Positions 1 to 14,282 of a stretch of 64,000 bases of DNA are shown piece after piece. The notes under the pieces were generated by a model. It was given only the letters and a program-made list of their open reading frames with translations, did no database searches and was not told the DNA's origin. Origin of the DNA: Panagrolaimus kolymaensis. Its lineage: Eukaryota > Nematoda > Chromadorea > Rhabditida > Panagrolaimidae. Position 1 is the stretch's first letter; each line of letters starts with the position of its first letter. The position numbers were made by a program, and so were the translations under genes. The DNA lies in the NCBI GenBank assembly GCA_028622995.1, contig JAJQJQ010000024.1:1364001-1428000 (forward strand). The letters are read 5' to 3'.

Positions 1-474
1 TTTGTCTTACCTGAACAAAACAACTCCTGGTGGCAATATCGATTTCTTCATCCAAGTGAACGTGAAAAATCATGGCAAAAATATTTTCTTCATCACATAT
101 CTGTCATCTTGATGATCTTTAAGAAGGAAATTTTACTTACCTGTCATCTCATCATCCTGATATTTCCACATTTGTTTGATCGAAAATTATGGTCTCGTTT
201 TGGAATCTTTCGTTTGGCAAGAAAATTGGGTTTCAAAGGTTTCTTGATTCTAGCAGGAGAAATTTCATTCACTATGGCCTTGATGATATCAAAAGAATTG
301 GATTTTTGGCTTTCTCAATTTGTTGGACTGGTTGATATTTCTATTTTATTACTCTACTTAACGCTCTCGTATGTTCGAATCAATGCAATCCTTCGTTCGT
401 ATAATTTGCCTTCTTCAACGCCTCCATCGCCAAAACCTATTGAAATTCCTTTAAATGATATTAACTGTAAATAA
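1..474 (+). CDS. C-terminal part of an unrecognised multi-pass membrane protein (5' end off-window)
   Basis: The reading frame is open from the first base of the window to a TAA at 472-474, giving 157 codons with no need for a start here; an internal ATG lies at 109. This is therefore the last part of a gene that begins upstream. There are two clear hydrophobic stretches, one around ILLTCHLIILIFPHLF and one around LVDISILLLYLTLSYV, followed by a short polar tail rich in Ser/Pro (SSTPPSPKP). A polyadenylation signal AATAAA lies at 535-540. No family is recognised. The protein is probably an integral membrane protein; nothing more can be said from this fragment. Confidence 0.6.
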   Translation, partial: FVLPEQNNSWWQYRFLHPSEREKSWQKYFLHHISVILMIFKKEILLTCHLIILIFPHLFDRKLWSRFGIFRLARKLGFKGFLILAGEISFTMALMISKELDFWLSQFVGLVDISILLLYLTLSYVRINAILRSYNLPSSTPPSPKPIEIPLNDINCK

Positions 475-947
475 TTTTGTATTGTGTTAGTTAGACTGTT
501 CAACTGTTAATTTTTAAGTTTTATAAGTCTTTGAAATAAAGTTGTTTTTTCTATGTATGGCTGGCTATGAATGAAATGAAGGGTTCTCATTTACAAGGAA
601 AGCAAAGGCTTGCGTTAACTTTTATAAGCGGCACAAATTATCAAACTTCGAGCAATGTTATTAGACTTTGAGTATCATTTTTGTAAAGTGTTTGATTAGC
701 TATAGTTTTTTAGAAATTTTGCTTATGAAGAAGCTATGTCGTTATTTAGGCTTTTCCATGAAAGCTTACCTAATTTTTGTTTCCCATAAAACATTGGCAA
801 AAGGCATTCCAACTGCCAAATGCACTTTTGAAGTGTTTCAAAAGAAAATGTTTCTTCATCGCTGCTTTTTTTTAGCTTTCAACTTTTACATTGTTACATC
901 GTTTATTTAGCTTTTCAAAGCTTTATTTGGTTACAGAATCTTTGAAA
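475..947. other. Intergenic: 3' UTR of the upstream gene and 5' region of ERCC2
   Basis: This stretch holds an AATAAA at 535-540 and, just before the ERCC2 start codon, an acceptor-like ttacag at 931-936 that could receive a spliced leader. An 80-codon open frame at 668-910 has no recognisable content and is probably chance. Confidence 0.5.
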
Positions 948-3645
<2,698 letters not shown>

Positions 3646-3895
3646 TTTACTTTGTTTTTTTTTATAATTGTAATATTATTGGTGCTTACTTTTTTGATCT
3701 CTTTTTTGTATTATATTTTTTGTTTGTTAATAAATGGCTTTGATGCAGTGAATTTTGGTTTTGCATGTGGAGAAAATGTTTTGATTTTTGATGGATGTCA
3801 AGGACATGCAATAAAACTTATGTCACATAGTTTAAAGATGGATTTATATTAATTACAATGATAGGTAAAGCATAAAGTTAAACGATAAAATTAAA

Positions 3896-5255
3896 TTAGT
3901 TAAAAAATCCAAAAAATCTTGGTTGAATAAAGAAATTTTGAAATCCAACAGTTCTATTTTGAAGTTCAGGCGTTGTTGGTTGTTGTTGCACCAATGTTGG
4001 TGATTGGAATAGCTGTTGTTGTGGTGATAATGGATTAGAAGGAGGCGATAACGGTAAACCTTGAGATTGTTGTTGAAGAGGTGGCATTGGTCGAACTTCA
4101 GGTATCATAGTTGAATTTAAAAGTTGATATCTCTGTGATGGTTGAGTACAACGACAATCATGAAGAAAAATATTACCAAAATCTTCACAACTATCACACC
4201 ATCCAATTGTAAATACATCTTTACATGAATTTAATATAAAATCAAATCCACAACCAAGTTGTTCAAATTGAGGTGGTTTGGGTGAAGTGGATAATATTGT
4301 TGTAAGATTTCCTCCTCCTGAAGCATTTGGAAAGGATGCAACTGGTGGAGGTTGAGGTGGTTGAGGAAATGAAGGAAGTTCCAAAGGATTGATGAAGCCA
4401 GAAGGTTGAGTTAAATTTGGAAAGGTCGGAAATGGCTGAAATTGTGACATACCAGAAACTCCTCCTCCTCCACCAAAACTTGGTTGAACTAAAGTTGGAG
4501 TCATTGGATGATTTGACTCCATCATAGATGGTGGTAATGGAGTGGTTGAATAAGAAAATATTGATGGCTCAGAATTATTTGTTTCATCATCGATTGCATT
4601 ATCAGTGGGATATATTTTAGTTTGTAAAGTTGTTCGTTGCATGGATTTTTGTAATTGATAATCTGCTTTTATTTCTAATTCACTCAAAGGTGCTAATGTG
4701 GAACCATCTTCACGAGTTTCAAATAGCTGTCGAGCTTTATGTAATGAATCCAATTCAGGTAATCGACTATCAATGGGTTTACTTTCAATTGAAGTTAAAG
4801 GAATTATTGCTTGTTGAACCACAACATTTGATGGAACTGAAAAATAAATGGATGGAATTAAAATTTATCGACGCTTTGCAACATAAAAATAGGCAGGCAA
4901 CAAACCAAAATAATAATAATAAAGAAAAATTAAAGACTAACCAACCTCCTCTCATTTTTTGTCGAACCATTTCTAAATAACTTATATTTTTTGCATTAAT
5001 ATTAATATTATTTTCTTCAAATTTTTGTTGCCTTGCTGCTAAATGCCTTTGCTCATAATTTATTAATCGAATCTTTTGTGGACGATTATTTGCAACATGT
5101 GGAGAACGTAAGATTCTTTCTTTAGATGATGATGATGACGCTAAATCAGGCGATGCTGTTTGAACTTCCCATACACGTTCTGGGAGAGAATGAGCAAATA
5201 TTTGAATTGTTAAAAATATTAATATTGAATTAATGGAAATATTTACCCGTAACAT
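3896..5255 (-). CDS. Secreted Pro/Gln-rich protein with a compact Cys-rich module (unknown function)
   Basis: Two exons (5255-4946 and 4836-3899, stop at 3896-3898) join in phase through a gttggt donor to give about 415 aa. The N-terminus MLRVNISINSILIFLTIQ is a clear signal peptide. The following segment is Ser-rich and basic, and the middle is Pro/Gly/Phe-rich. A six-cysteine cluster near residues 295-330 has the spacing C-x8-C-x7-C-x2-C-x10-C-x-C, then a Pro/Gln-rich tail. No known family is recognised; an extracellular matrix or cuticle-associated role is only a guess. The gene lies tail-to-tail with ERCC2, about 250 bp away. Confidence 0.7.
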
Positions 5256-6163
5256 AATAATAATATCTGCAAAAATAATTAATTTATGTAGGATAAAGCT
5301 ACAAATCGTAACTCGCAAAAAATGTCTTCTTTTTTTTTTAAAGTTAATCAAAAACTGATGAAAGGTAGTTTTTATTAAAACCGCAGCCACCCGTAAAAAA
5401 AAATAAGAGAAAGCGCGTAAATCCATAAAATTCGGGTCATTTCAGTTTCTTTTAATCGTCTCCTTCTTCCTTTTAAGGTTTATTTCAAAAAAAAAAATGA
5501 AGAAGATATTTTAGGGATGAATCAAAAAAGAAAAGAAGAGAATAGGCGCCATCAAATCGATTCGAAGTTCGAACAGAATTTCCATAACATTTTTATTTGG
5601 TAAAAAATAATCTTTCTTTTCGTTTTTTTGGGATTTTCAATGAGTGTGGTTGATGGTAGTTGGATGAGAAATAGAAAGTCAAAAAACTAATTAGTTTGGA
5701 AATGAAATAATAAAAAAAAACAAGATTAATCAATACCCATCCGAATCAAACAAAAAAGGAGGGTGAAAAAAATGGAGAAAAAAACTAGTCTTGAAAAAAA
5801 AGTAAACGATAAATGTTTCAAAATAAAAAAGTAATTAATGAATTTTTGATGGCGCAAAAATATTGCAATCATTCAATAAATTTGACATTGTTTGAAGAAA
5901 AGATTTCCAGAAAAAGAAAAATTAGTGAAAAGACGAGCTTTAAAAAAGTAGTGTCTAAAGTAAATCACTGAAATGCTTCTGTACATGCTTTTAAAAATAA
6001 GGCTTAAAGCTATAGGATTCCAATCCCTGAAAGCCTCATTTTGTCGATATAAAATAAACATCAAAGGCGGAATATTATGATTGGGAAGAAAACATACAAC
6101 AAGGAAAACACAAGAATAATTTTATTGTTTAAAGTAAAAAAACATAATGGAACATAAGTTATT
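5256..6163. other. Intergenic, no gene seen
   Basis: This AT-rich stretch lies between the 5' end of the secreted protein gene and the 3' end of PSMD11. Open frames here lack codon structure or recognisable motifs. It presumably holds the promoter of the secreted protein gene. Confidence 0.4.
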
Positions 6164-7478
6164 TTAATAAATAATTTTTGAAGCACGAGCATAAAGAGCA
6201 TCCACAGTTTCATTCAAAGCATGAAGAGTTTCAATATCAATTTTATAAGTTCGATCAGGAACAGAAGCATTAAAGAAAATGAACATTCCTTTACCTTGAT
6301 CCACGCAGCCTAAAAATATGAAAGTCAAAAAATGTAACAAAAGCGAACAAAGGAAAAGTTCACCAGAAAGTTTTCGATCAAGAATCATTCGTGAAAGTTT
6401 TCTTTCAACCTTGTCACTTGCCATGCCAATGGATTTAGCGAGATGACGAATTTCAACATGAGAATAAGGAGCAACGAGGCGAATCAAATCTTTTTCTACC
6501 ATACTTGAACTTAATGCCTTGAGATGTTGGTGAATAACCATATCCTTCTTAAGCATACCACAATATTGATCTAATACAGCATTAAATTCAGCTAAGGAGC
6601 GATTCTTTGCAGATTTTGAGATGGAAACCATTGCATCAATTTCAGATGAAGAATATTTGTGAGCGGTCTTATGTACGAGGAGGTTCTTGATTTCATCATA
6701 ATTTCCTAACATGATTTGACAAAGAAGCATATATTTAAGTCCACGAAGAGCACCATCTTTATCAGTGACAGAATCATAGCCTTCGAAAGCTTCATAAAAA
6801 TATGAAAAAGCTGTTTTGAAATCAGCTTCATCACCAGCATGAATGATTCCAGATTGCAAATCCAAAGCAGCTTGCATCTTCGGTGAAACATATAATCCAT
6901 TTGCAATTGTTCGAGCAGCAACCAAAGAAGTTTTAGCTTTGCTATGAGATGATAAAGCATAATAAGCCTTGCTGTTTTCCAAATGTACTTCGATGATGAG
7001 ATCTTTATCATCCAAACGTTTGAGTTCTTGAATAAGTTCATTTGCAAGTTGATTTGCAGCAGTATAACGACCAAGTTCATTGAGAAGACGAACCATACGA
7101 GCTTGAAGAGTTTGACGAAGGTAGATACGATTTTGTTCTTTTGCCCATTGAATACATTCAGTACAAATATTTACCTAAAAATAGTAAGAATATAAGAAAG
7201 ATTGAACAAAAAATCAACAAAAGCAAAATCCAAAAGCTGACATTAACCAAACTTACTTTAACGTTATCGTCGCCATCAGGAATCTTTAAACAAAGTTCAA
7301 TAAGAGCTTTGATAATTTTGACAGCTTTTGCAGCACCAATTGAAACCAAAAATGGACGAGCATCTTGAATGAGAGTATGCAAAGCTTCCAAATCGTTTGA
7401 ATCAGCTAAAAGTTTTCCAAGTTTGAGAAGAGATTCTTCACGCTTTTTGATATCTTCGGAATCAGATGATAGTGCCAT
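6164..7478 (-). CDS. PSMD11: 26S proteasome lid subunit Rpn6 / PSMD11
   Basis: Rpn6 is a PCI-domain subunit that clamps the proteasome lid to the core particle. Three exons (7478-7257, 7174-6364, 6309-6164) join in phase to 392 aa. Strong family blocks are DLQSGIIHAGDEADFKTA, YFYEAFEGYDS, LKYMLLCQIMLGN, SKSAKNRSLAEF and VERKLSRMILDRKLSG, followed by the C-terminal helix ETVDALYARASKI. The N-terminus is about 30 residues shorter than human. An acceptor (ttttttag) lies four bases before this ATG, so either the mRNA is trans-spliced here or a small upstream coding exon was missed. The PCI/winged-helix domain covers roughly residues 230-370. Confidence 0.95.
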
Positions 7479-8753
7479 AGCTCTAAAAAAGTAAAATGAT
7501 AAATAACAGCCACGCAACGCAAACGATGTAATGAAATAAAGAAAAACCACAACAAAAAAAATAAGCATAAAATAATGACACGAGGAAGGGGAAATCGATG
7601 AAAGTTGAAACATTCAACAAGGTTGCTAGTAGTTGTAGTAAAAATAAATTCTAAACCACTTTTTATATTTAAAAAAAGCGATAAGAAGGACACAGCTTTG
7701 AAAGGAAAAAAGTTTGAAGCTTCTGTAAAAAAAGAGCGAGCATCAGTCATATTTTTTTCTAGAAACTTTGGAACTCACTCTTATCACGATGTCAGTATAT
7801 TACTGTGGAAGCGCCGAAATAAAATTTTTAACTCATATTTGATATTTCATTTTTTTTATTACGATGCTTGGATTTTAGGTGTTTTTTAATAACAAAAAAT
7901 AAAATTTATTAGGAATTTTAGTGTTTCGAACATAATCTTATTTTTTTGAATAATGTTAGAGCCATTCTTTTGAATGAAGTGTTCATATATTTTTTTTTAG
8001 TTAGTTTTCCTAAAAAAGTTTTTTGCTTATTTTACAGATTCGTTTGCTTTTATCTTCCTGGATTTAATTCTTTATTTAAAGCTATATTTGATTTTTTAGC
8101 TCATTTTCTTATATCATCATTCCAAAATTGAGCCATTTATTTATTATAAACTAAAAGTATTTCCTTCCATTTTTAAGGCCAAATTTAAAGCTATCATCAG
8201 TAAGCAATTCCAATCAAAAATTGTTCAACTTCAAGAAAAACGAGTCATCTATGATGGAAGAAGAAGCTAAACAACTTCTTTCTAAAATTGGAAACATTTA
8301 CTTACTGTACTTTTGCCATTTTTCCATTTTCCCCTCTTGATGCTGATCTCTCTCCCTCACTTTTTTTATTCGCCAAATATGGGCTTAATTTGATCTTAAA
8401 AACTACTTATAAAAATTTAGAATCAAACATACAAAAGAGTTTTAAAGAAAAAAAACATCATCATCAATTATTTTTACCAACAACTTTTTTGCAGAGACAA
8501 AAAAAACAACGATCGCACATTTATTTCATTCATGTTTTGAGTGATCTATGAAGACGAAGGTTTCCATCTTCAAAAAAGGTGTTTGTTATTGTCTGTACCT
8601 TAAAAATTTAATAAAGGAAAAAGTACAAGGATAGAAAAAGAGGCACGAAGAAGACACAAAGGATGATTTCTTTGCGTGCATTAATTTTTGCCTATAAAAT
8701 AGAATTCCAAAAAAGTCAAATAATACAAAACTTTAAAATTTATTTTTGAACTA
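7479..8753. other. Divergent intergenic region between PSMD11 and the Gly-rich gene
   Basis: No gene could be supported. A stretch at 8180-8290 is open in two frames and ends near a gtaag-like site but matches nothing. Promoters for PSMD11 (minus) and the Gly-rich gene (plus) should lie here. Confidence 0.4.
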
Positions 8754-9509
8754 ATGGCTTTTTTTAAAGTTTTTGCAATTCCTTTTTTGATTTCCATTGC
8801 AGCTTGGATGAATGGTGTTGATGCACAAGGTTTTGGATTTGGTGGTGGTGGCATGGGCGGTGGAGGCGGAGGCGGCGGTATGGGTGGTGGTGGATTTAGA
8901 CGAGGTTTCGCACAACTTTCTCAAGATTTAACTCCACAACAACGTGAACAAGTTAAATCAATTATGATGGATCCATCAACTCCTAAATATGTTACTAAAC
9001 AACGCCTTGCAGCTTTTTATCGTAGCATCGGTGGAAATGCTGAGGTTAGTTAATTCCAAAATTGCTTTTAATTATTTCTTTCACCAAACAGATTTGCATT
9101 AAAAATAACACCTTCTTTTACAACTTTTTTCTTATATGAATTCCTAAATTTCTAGGCTCATTATTTACAATTTCGTGAAAAAATGGAAGCAGCAAAATCT
9201 ATGAGACAATCAATGTTTGAAAGAAGAGCAGCAATGATGGATCCAGCCATGTTACAAATTCGTCAAGTCCACCAAAATCAAAATATTTCATTTGCTCAAT
9301 CTCGAGCTCAAATACAACAAATTATTGCTTCAGCTCCACCAGAAGTTAAAAGTAAATTTCAAGCTATGCGTGAACGATTTCGTGGACGTTTGGGTGGCGG
9401 AAACGGCGGTGGAGGTATGTTTGGTGGTGGTGGACGCGGCGGCGGAGGCTTTGGAATGTTTGGTGGAGGTGGAGGTGGTTTTCAACAACAACAATTTAAT
9501 CGATTTTAA
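8754..9509 (+). CDS. Secreted Gly-rich protein, possibly DUF148/SXP-RAL2-like
   Basis: Two exons (8754-9044, 9156-9509) join in phase to 214 aa. Residues 1-24 form a signal peptide ending near GVDA. A Gly-rich block (residues about 26-48) precedes a helical central region (LTPQQREQVKSIM ... YLQFREKMEAAKSMRQ ... IQQIIASAPPEVKSKFQAM), and the protein ends in another Gly/Phe-rich block and FQQQQFNRF. The paired amphipathic helices with a 'TPQQ / ISFAQSRAQI / PPEV' rhythm recall nematode-restricted DUF148 (SXP/RAL-2) secreted proteins, but this is a resemblance and not a secure assignment. It is probably extracellular. Confidence 0.75.
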
Positions 9510-9739
9510 TTAAGTAATAATCATTTGAGATTTAAAAATTATTAAATAATAAAAATTTTAACTTTCTTAATCTTTCCCATTTTGTTCATACTTACATTAC
9601 TTTCCTTCACAAAATAATAATAATTTATTAATCCTCAGACAAGAAAAGGTTCAAAAGCTCAAAATTCCCAATACAAGTTTTACATAAATAAAAAAAAAAT
9701 AGAGGTCATTAAAAATTTCTGGCAACAATAATAAAGGAA

Positions 9740-12590
9740 TCATCGTTTTCGTAAACCACTGGAATCACCTTCTGTATTATCCACATTTTCAACGATAAGT
9801 TTTGTTGATGGCGTTGGTTCAGTTATATCATCTCCTAAAACAGCTGGTGAAGAATCAGAGGTAATATGTTTACCACCATTAATTTTAACATCCGTTTTTA
9901 TTGTAGCATTGACAGGTGGCGCTGCGTTTGATGTCACAACCTTTGAAACCTTAGCTGTATTTCGTCCTTCAATTGGAGTGACATTAGTTGCTTGAACAAC
10001 ATCTTGTGATGCAGGTGGTACACGTCGACATGATCTTCGTCTTTGTGTTGTTTTAATAATAACTGGTGGAACCGCATGAGGATTAACTTTTGACCAATCA
10101 AGACATGTAAGCAATATTGCAAAAGCTCCAACCAATGCAGAAAGAATTATATGAAAAATGTTTGAATGTGCACCATCAAGATAAACTTCAAGTTTATGTG
10201 GATCCCAAACTGATTCCACCCATGTTGAATAATTATAATAAGCTTTATGAATGCCTAAAAAATAAAAATAAATATTTTTTACTCTAAATGCAAAATTCAA
10301 GCATACCTGTTTCAGTAAAAGATGGTGAACGAGCTTGGGTAATAATAATGTTGGTTCGATAACATAAAGATTTATTTTGTTCGGCATTAAAAGCCCAAAC
10401 ATAATGATAAACGCTTTGTCCAGGATTGAGTGTATTACATTGATCTTCAGTATTAACATTTGATGTTGCATGAGTTTCGCCAAGGGCTTGAATAAGTAAA
10501 GCTTTAACAATATACCACATTGGTGACTGTTGGGCTGTAGTACCAATGTAAAGATTACGATATGAATCTGAAGAATAAATTTAAGAAAGATCTCTGTGCT
10601 GCTTAAATAAACTTACGATAATGCTTTTGGTAATTAGGAATAATTTGTTGAAAATATGTGCAATTCCAAGTATTGCTAAAGAAGCACTCAGCTAATTCTT
10701 CAATATGGGAACTATCAACAGGAAAATCATTAGAAGAATTCGGATCATTATGAACATATCCAGTAATAGCTTTCATAACACCTGAAGCAATATTGTGTAA
10801 ATGGCGTATTACTGCATCTCGATCATTCATGTTTGTAATTTGAACATCTTTGAAACTATTTATATTATTGAAATGATAAGCATCCTTCGTAGAAGAAAAT
10901 ACGGCACCAACAACATTTTTATTATGTCGAAGAAAAGATTGATAACTAGAAGGAAGAGTTTGGGAAGATTGAGAAGTTTGGAAGAATGCCGAAGAAATGT
11001 TGCTTTTTGACATTCCAGTTTTAACGTTAGAAGCTAATTCATTAAGCTGAAAATCAAAAAATAAAGCCTTTGAGTTAAGTTTATGAACATACAAAGTCAT
11101 TATTCTTTTCATAAACATTTCCATCGACGTGTAAAAAATATTCATTAGAAGCATGAGAAAATCCAATATGTTGCAATTCTAAAAACATTTTAATATCTTT
11201 CATTCCCAATTGGGCTCCTGTCGTTGATGGTTCATAACGTTTGAATTTATGAGGGAATTGCTCATTCATCATATCAAATGCAGCTCGACCACTTCCAATA
11301 TAACCAAGTGATTCCTGTTTTAAAAAAGAAGCTATGAGTAAATAACAAAAAGTTTTAATGCTTTACTCCATTGAAAAAAGATAGCATAAGTTGACGATTA
11401 AAAGGTTTAGCACGGGTTTCAAATAACGCCGATTTCTTTCCTATTGCATCGGCGATACTAAGAATGGTAATTACTGATGTAAGTACAGATACATCACCAC
11501 CAATAGAGCCACTAAAAGTACTAAAAGCATCCAATCGAGCGCTGAGTAAAAAAATGTTGGCCGTTTCATTGAGACGAAGAGTAGGTAATAAATTAAAGAC
11601 ATTGTAACTTGAGAGAGGTTCACACATGCTGAGGCTATAAAAAGCACGGTTAAATTTGAAAGAATATATACTTACAACTTACGTATCAGTAAACCCATAA
11701 AAAAGATTTTGACGCCGAAGACAAATTTCTGCATCTCCTGCGCCATGCATAAACATGGTTAGTTTAGCTCTGCAGCGTTGTTTGTTGGCAGCAAAAGTTG
11801 TTGTAAGATTTCGATTGAAAGTATCATAACACTAAAAACCAATGGGTTGAAAGTAAATGAATATAAAAAAAAGTTTTACATCATTTCGAAGAAGAGTAAG
11901 CTCTCGTTCATCATCAACATAAAAAATTGGTTTATTCCAATTTAAAAAGCGCATTCCAAATTCATTTAGAGCTGCTTGATTCCATTTATGACAAGGGCGA
12001 TCTTGGTCATTTGGATAAATGGAAAATTCAGATAATGGACATGAAGCATCTTCAGAAAATTTTGAAGCCTCAATTTCTCCATAAAGAATGATGCCGTTAA
12101 TGATTGAATAATTATGGAAGGTATTGATAAGCTCACTAAAAAGATAAATCGGAAAGCTACAATCACTTATTTCTCCGAAACTTACGGTGTTAAAATTTCA
12201 AGAGAAGCTAAAGCAATAATATTTTCTTCATTCTTTTGGAAATATTCAAGTTGAATCATAAATTCTTGAATATTTTCAACATCGATCACTGTACCAGAGT
12301 TACCTTTTTTATCCGCTAAAAAAACAATTGTTTATGTCAAAATTTCTTTTAAAAAGATTATCCTCACATTGACATCCAGTTTGATGGGTTCCATTTAGAA
12401 GACGAAAACATTGAAGTTTTGTTTTTGGAAGAACTATAGATACTTGGTCTTTTAACCGACATGTTGAAGAAAACCCTAAATATAAACAACAAATATCAAA
12501 GTAAGTTCGAAGTTGTTTTTGGGGAAAATGGTTACCTTGATGGATATTAAAAAGTAATAATAAAATAAATAAATTAAAGACTAAATACAT
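9740..12590 (-). CDS. NCSTN: Nicastrin, substrate-gating subunit of gamma-secretase
   Basis: Nicastrin is the large glycosylated ectodomain subunit of gamma-secretase, the intramembrane protease that cleaves Notch (aph-2 in C. elegans). Ten exons close in phase: 12590-12536, 12475-12368, 12315-12186, 12135-11880, 11831-11683, 11634-11367, 11314-11093, 11046-10617, 10567-10307, 10254-9740. They give 797 aa. Residues 1-18 are a signal peptide. Family blocks are LNGTHQTGCQ, MCEPLSSYNVFNLLP, FFNGESLGYIGSGRAAFDM (Glu323, the equivalent of human Glu333) and TWVESVWDPH just before the single TM helix (about 656-675). The cytoplasmic tail is about 120 residues, against roughly 20 in human. The start is the first ATG opening the signal peptide. 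Confidence 0.95.
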
Positions 12591-14282
12591 TTTTTGTTTT
12601 GTCAAACCCGTTTCATGGATTCAAAAAAAGAAATGCTTGAAAAATAAATTTATTTTTTGAGAGAAGCAAAAGAAAAGGTTGTTGTTGTTGCTCTTTGAAA
12701 AATGCACCACATTGGACCACTCAAAGCCAGGAAGGATGTCAAGCAAATGCTTGGTTGTAATAAAGAGAAGATTTAGTACATTCATCGCAAAATTTCTTTA
12801 ATAAAATTGAATCATTCGGAAAAATTATTATTGCTCAAAAGCTACATATGTGAAAAAGAAAGCGTTGCTTGGTTGTCTTCGATGCAATCCATGATTACTT
12901 TATTTGGGTTTTGGACTATTTGAAATTTGCTCGTTTAGATAAACTGTTTTCGAACTATTTCAGAGAAAGAAAAAGGTTCCTTGATTAATTTCTTCTCCAT
13001 GTTGAGGCATATTAATAGCGAACGAATTTGTTTATGATTCATTTTCGGCCTTACTTACTGATTGATTTTAAATATGACCGAATTCAAATTTTTTGATACA
13101 TTTTCTCAAAAACTCCACCAGGAAACATGATTTGTTAAATCCAACAACAACAACAGCAGTAACCTTGCTTTCCTATTCGAACCAATTAGATTATCACAAA
13201 GAAAAAAATGTGCAAAAAAGCACAAAATTGTTGTTATTAAATCGGTTTTATTTCGAAATCACAAATTTTTAAAATCCAAAAATTATGCAATAGCAAAAAC
13301 ACGAGGAGCTTGAGAAAATACTTATTTGCGATAAATGAAAAACGTTTTATTGAATCAAGAAATGATAATTACTTTTGTTCAAAAAAAGGTTTACAAGTTT
13401 GTTTCGACGCCGCCAATGGAATTTTTAGAACTCTTGTATATAAAGAACCTTCAGAATATTTTTTTTATTATTGATTGATTCAAGGAAATAATATTATATT
13501 ATCAATTACAGTAATTCTAGCAACAACAAAAAAAGTAGTATAAAACAATTTGAGATTAAGAGGCATCAGGGAAAATCTGTGCCCAAAAATAAAAATTAAA
13601 AAGAAAAACTAAAGTTAACCATCATGATCTTATCAAAAACATTTTTATTTAATAAAAAGGAAATATCTAATTTTAGAAAGATAAAAAAATTTTACAAAAA
13701 CAAAAACAAAAAAAAGGTTTATAAGAAGAAAGAAGAGGATGACTCCGTAGTTGAGTTACATTGAGCTAATTCGATTTTTTTTGTTTGTTTAGAAACTGCG
13801 GATAATTTTTTAATATTAATTTTAAAAAAGTAATAATAACTTAGAGAAAGAAAACAATATCAGAAGAAAGGTAAGAAATGAAGAAAGTAGCGATGCAGAA
13901 GAAGAAAAAAAATGGCGAAAAAAAGGATTTTTCAAAACAAAAAAGTGCCATAAAAATTACACCGGAAAATGGTGACACAATTTTATCTTTTCTTTTTTTT
14001 AGATTGAAATTTAGAAAAAGTTGAAGCATCGAATGATGCTTCAAACACGACTTTAGCTTTAGCTTCTTTTTTTTTGTCTATGATTTAGATTTAGAAAGGG
14101 ACGAAGAAAAAAAAAATTATTAATTATTTTATACAATAATAAAAAAAATAATAAAAAATATGTCAATTTTAAGAAGAAGAAATAATGTAATTGATAAACA
14201 AACATTCCTTTTTTTACCAAGAAGAACAAAAAATTATTAAATAATAATAATAGTAAAGAAAAATAATATAAATTTCATTTTT
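12591..14282. other. Intergenic, 1.7 kb, no gene seen
   Basis: The region is AT-rich with homopolymer runs and only short uninformative open frames. It contains the nicastrin promoter side and the 3' UTR of the PP2A B56 gene. Confidence 0.4.

Noticed and set aside
8180..8551. Overlapping plus-strand frames that look partly protein-like
   Set aside because: Two frames are open at once, neither extends through a convincing splice site, and nothing is recognised.
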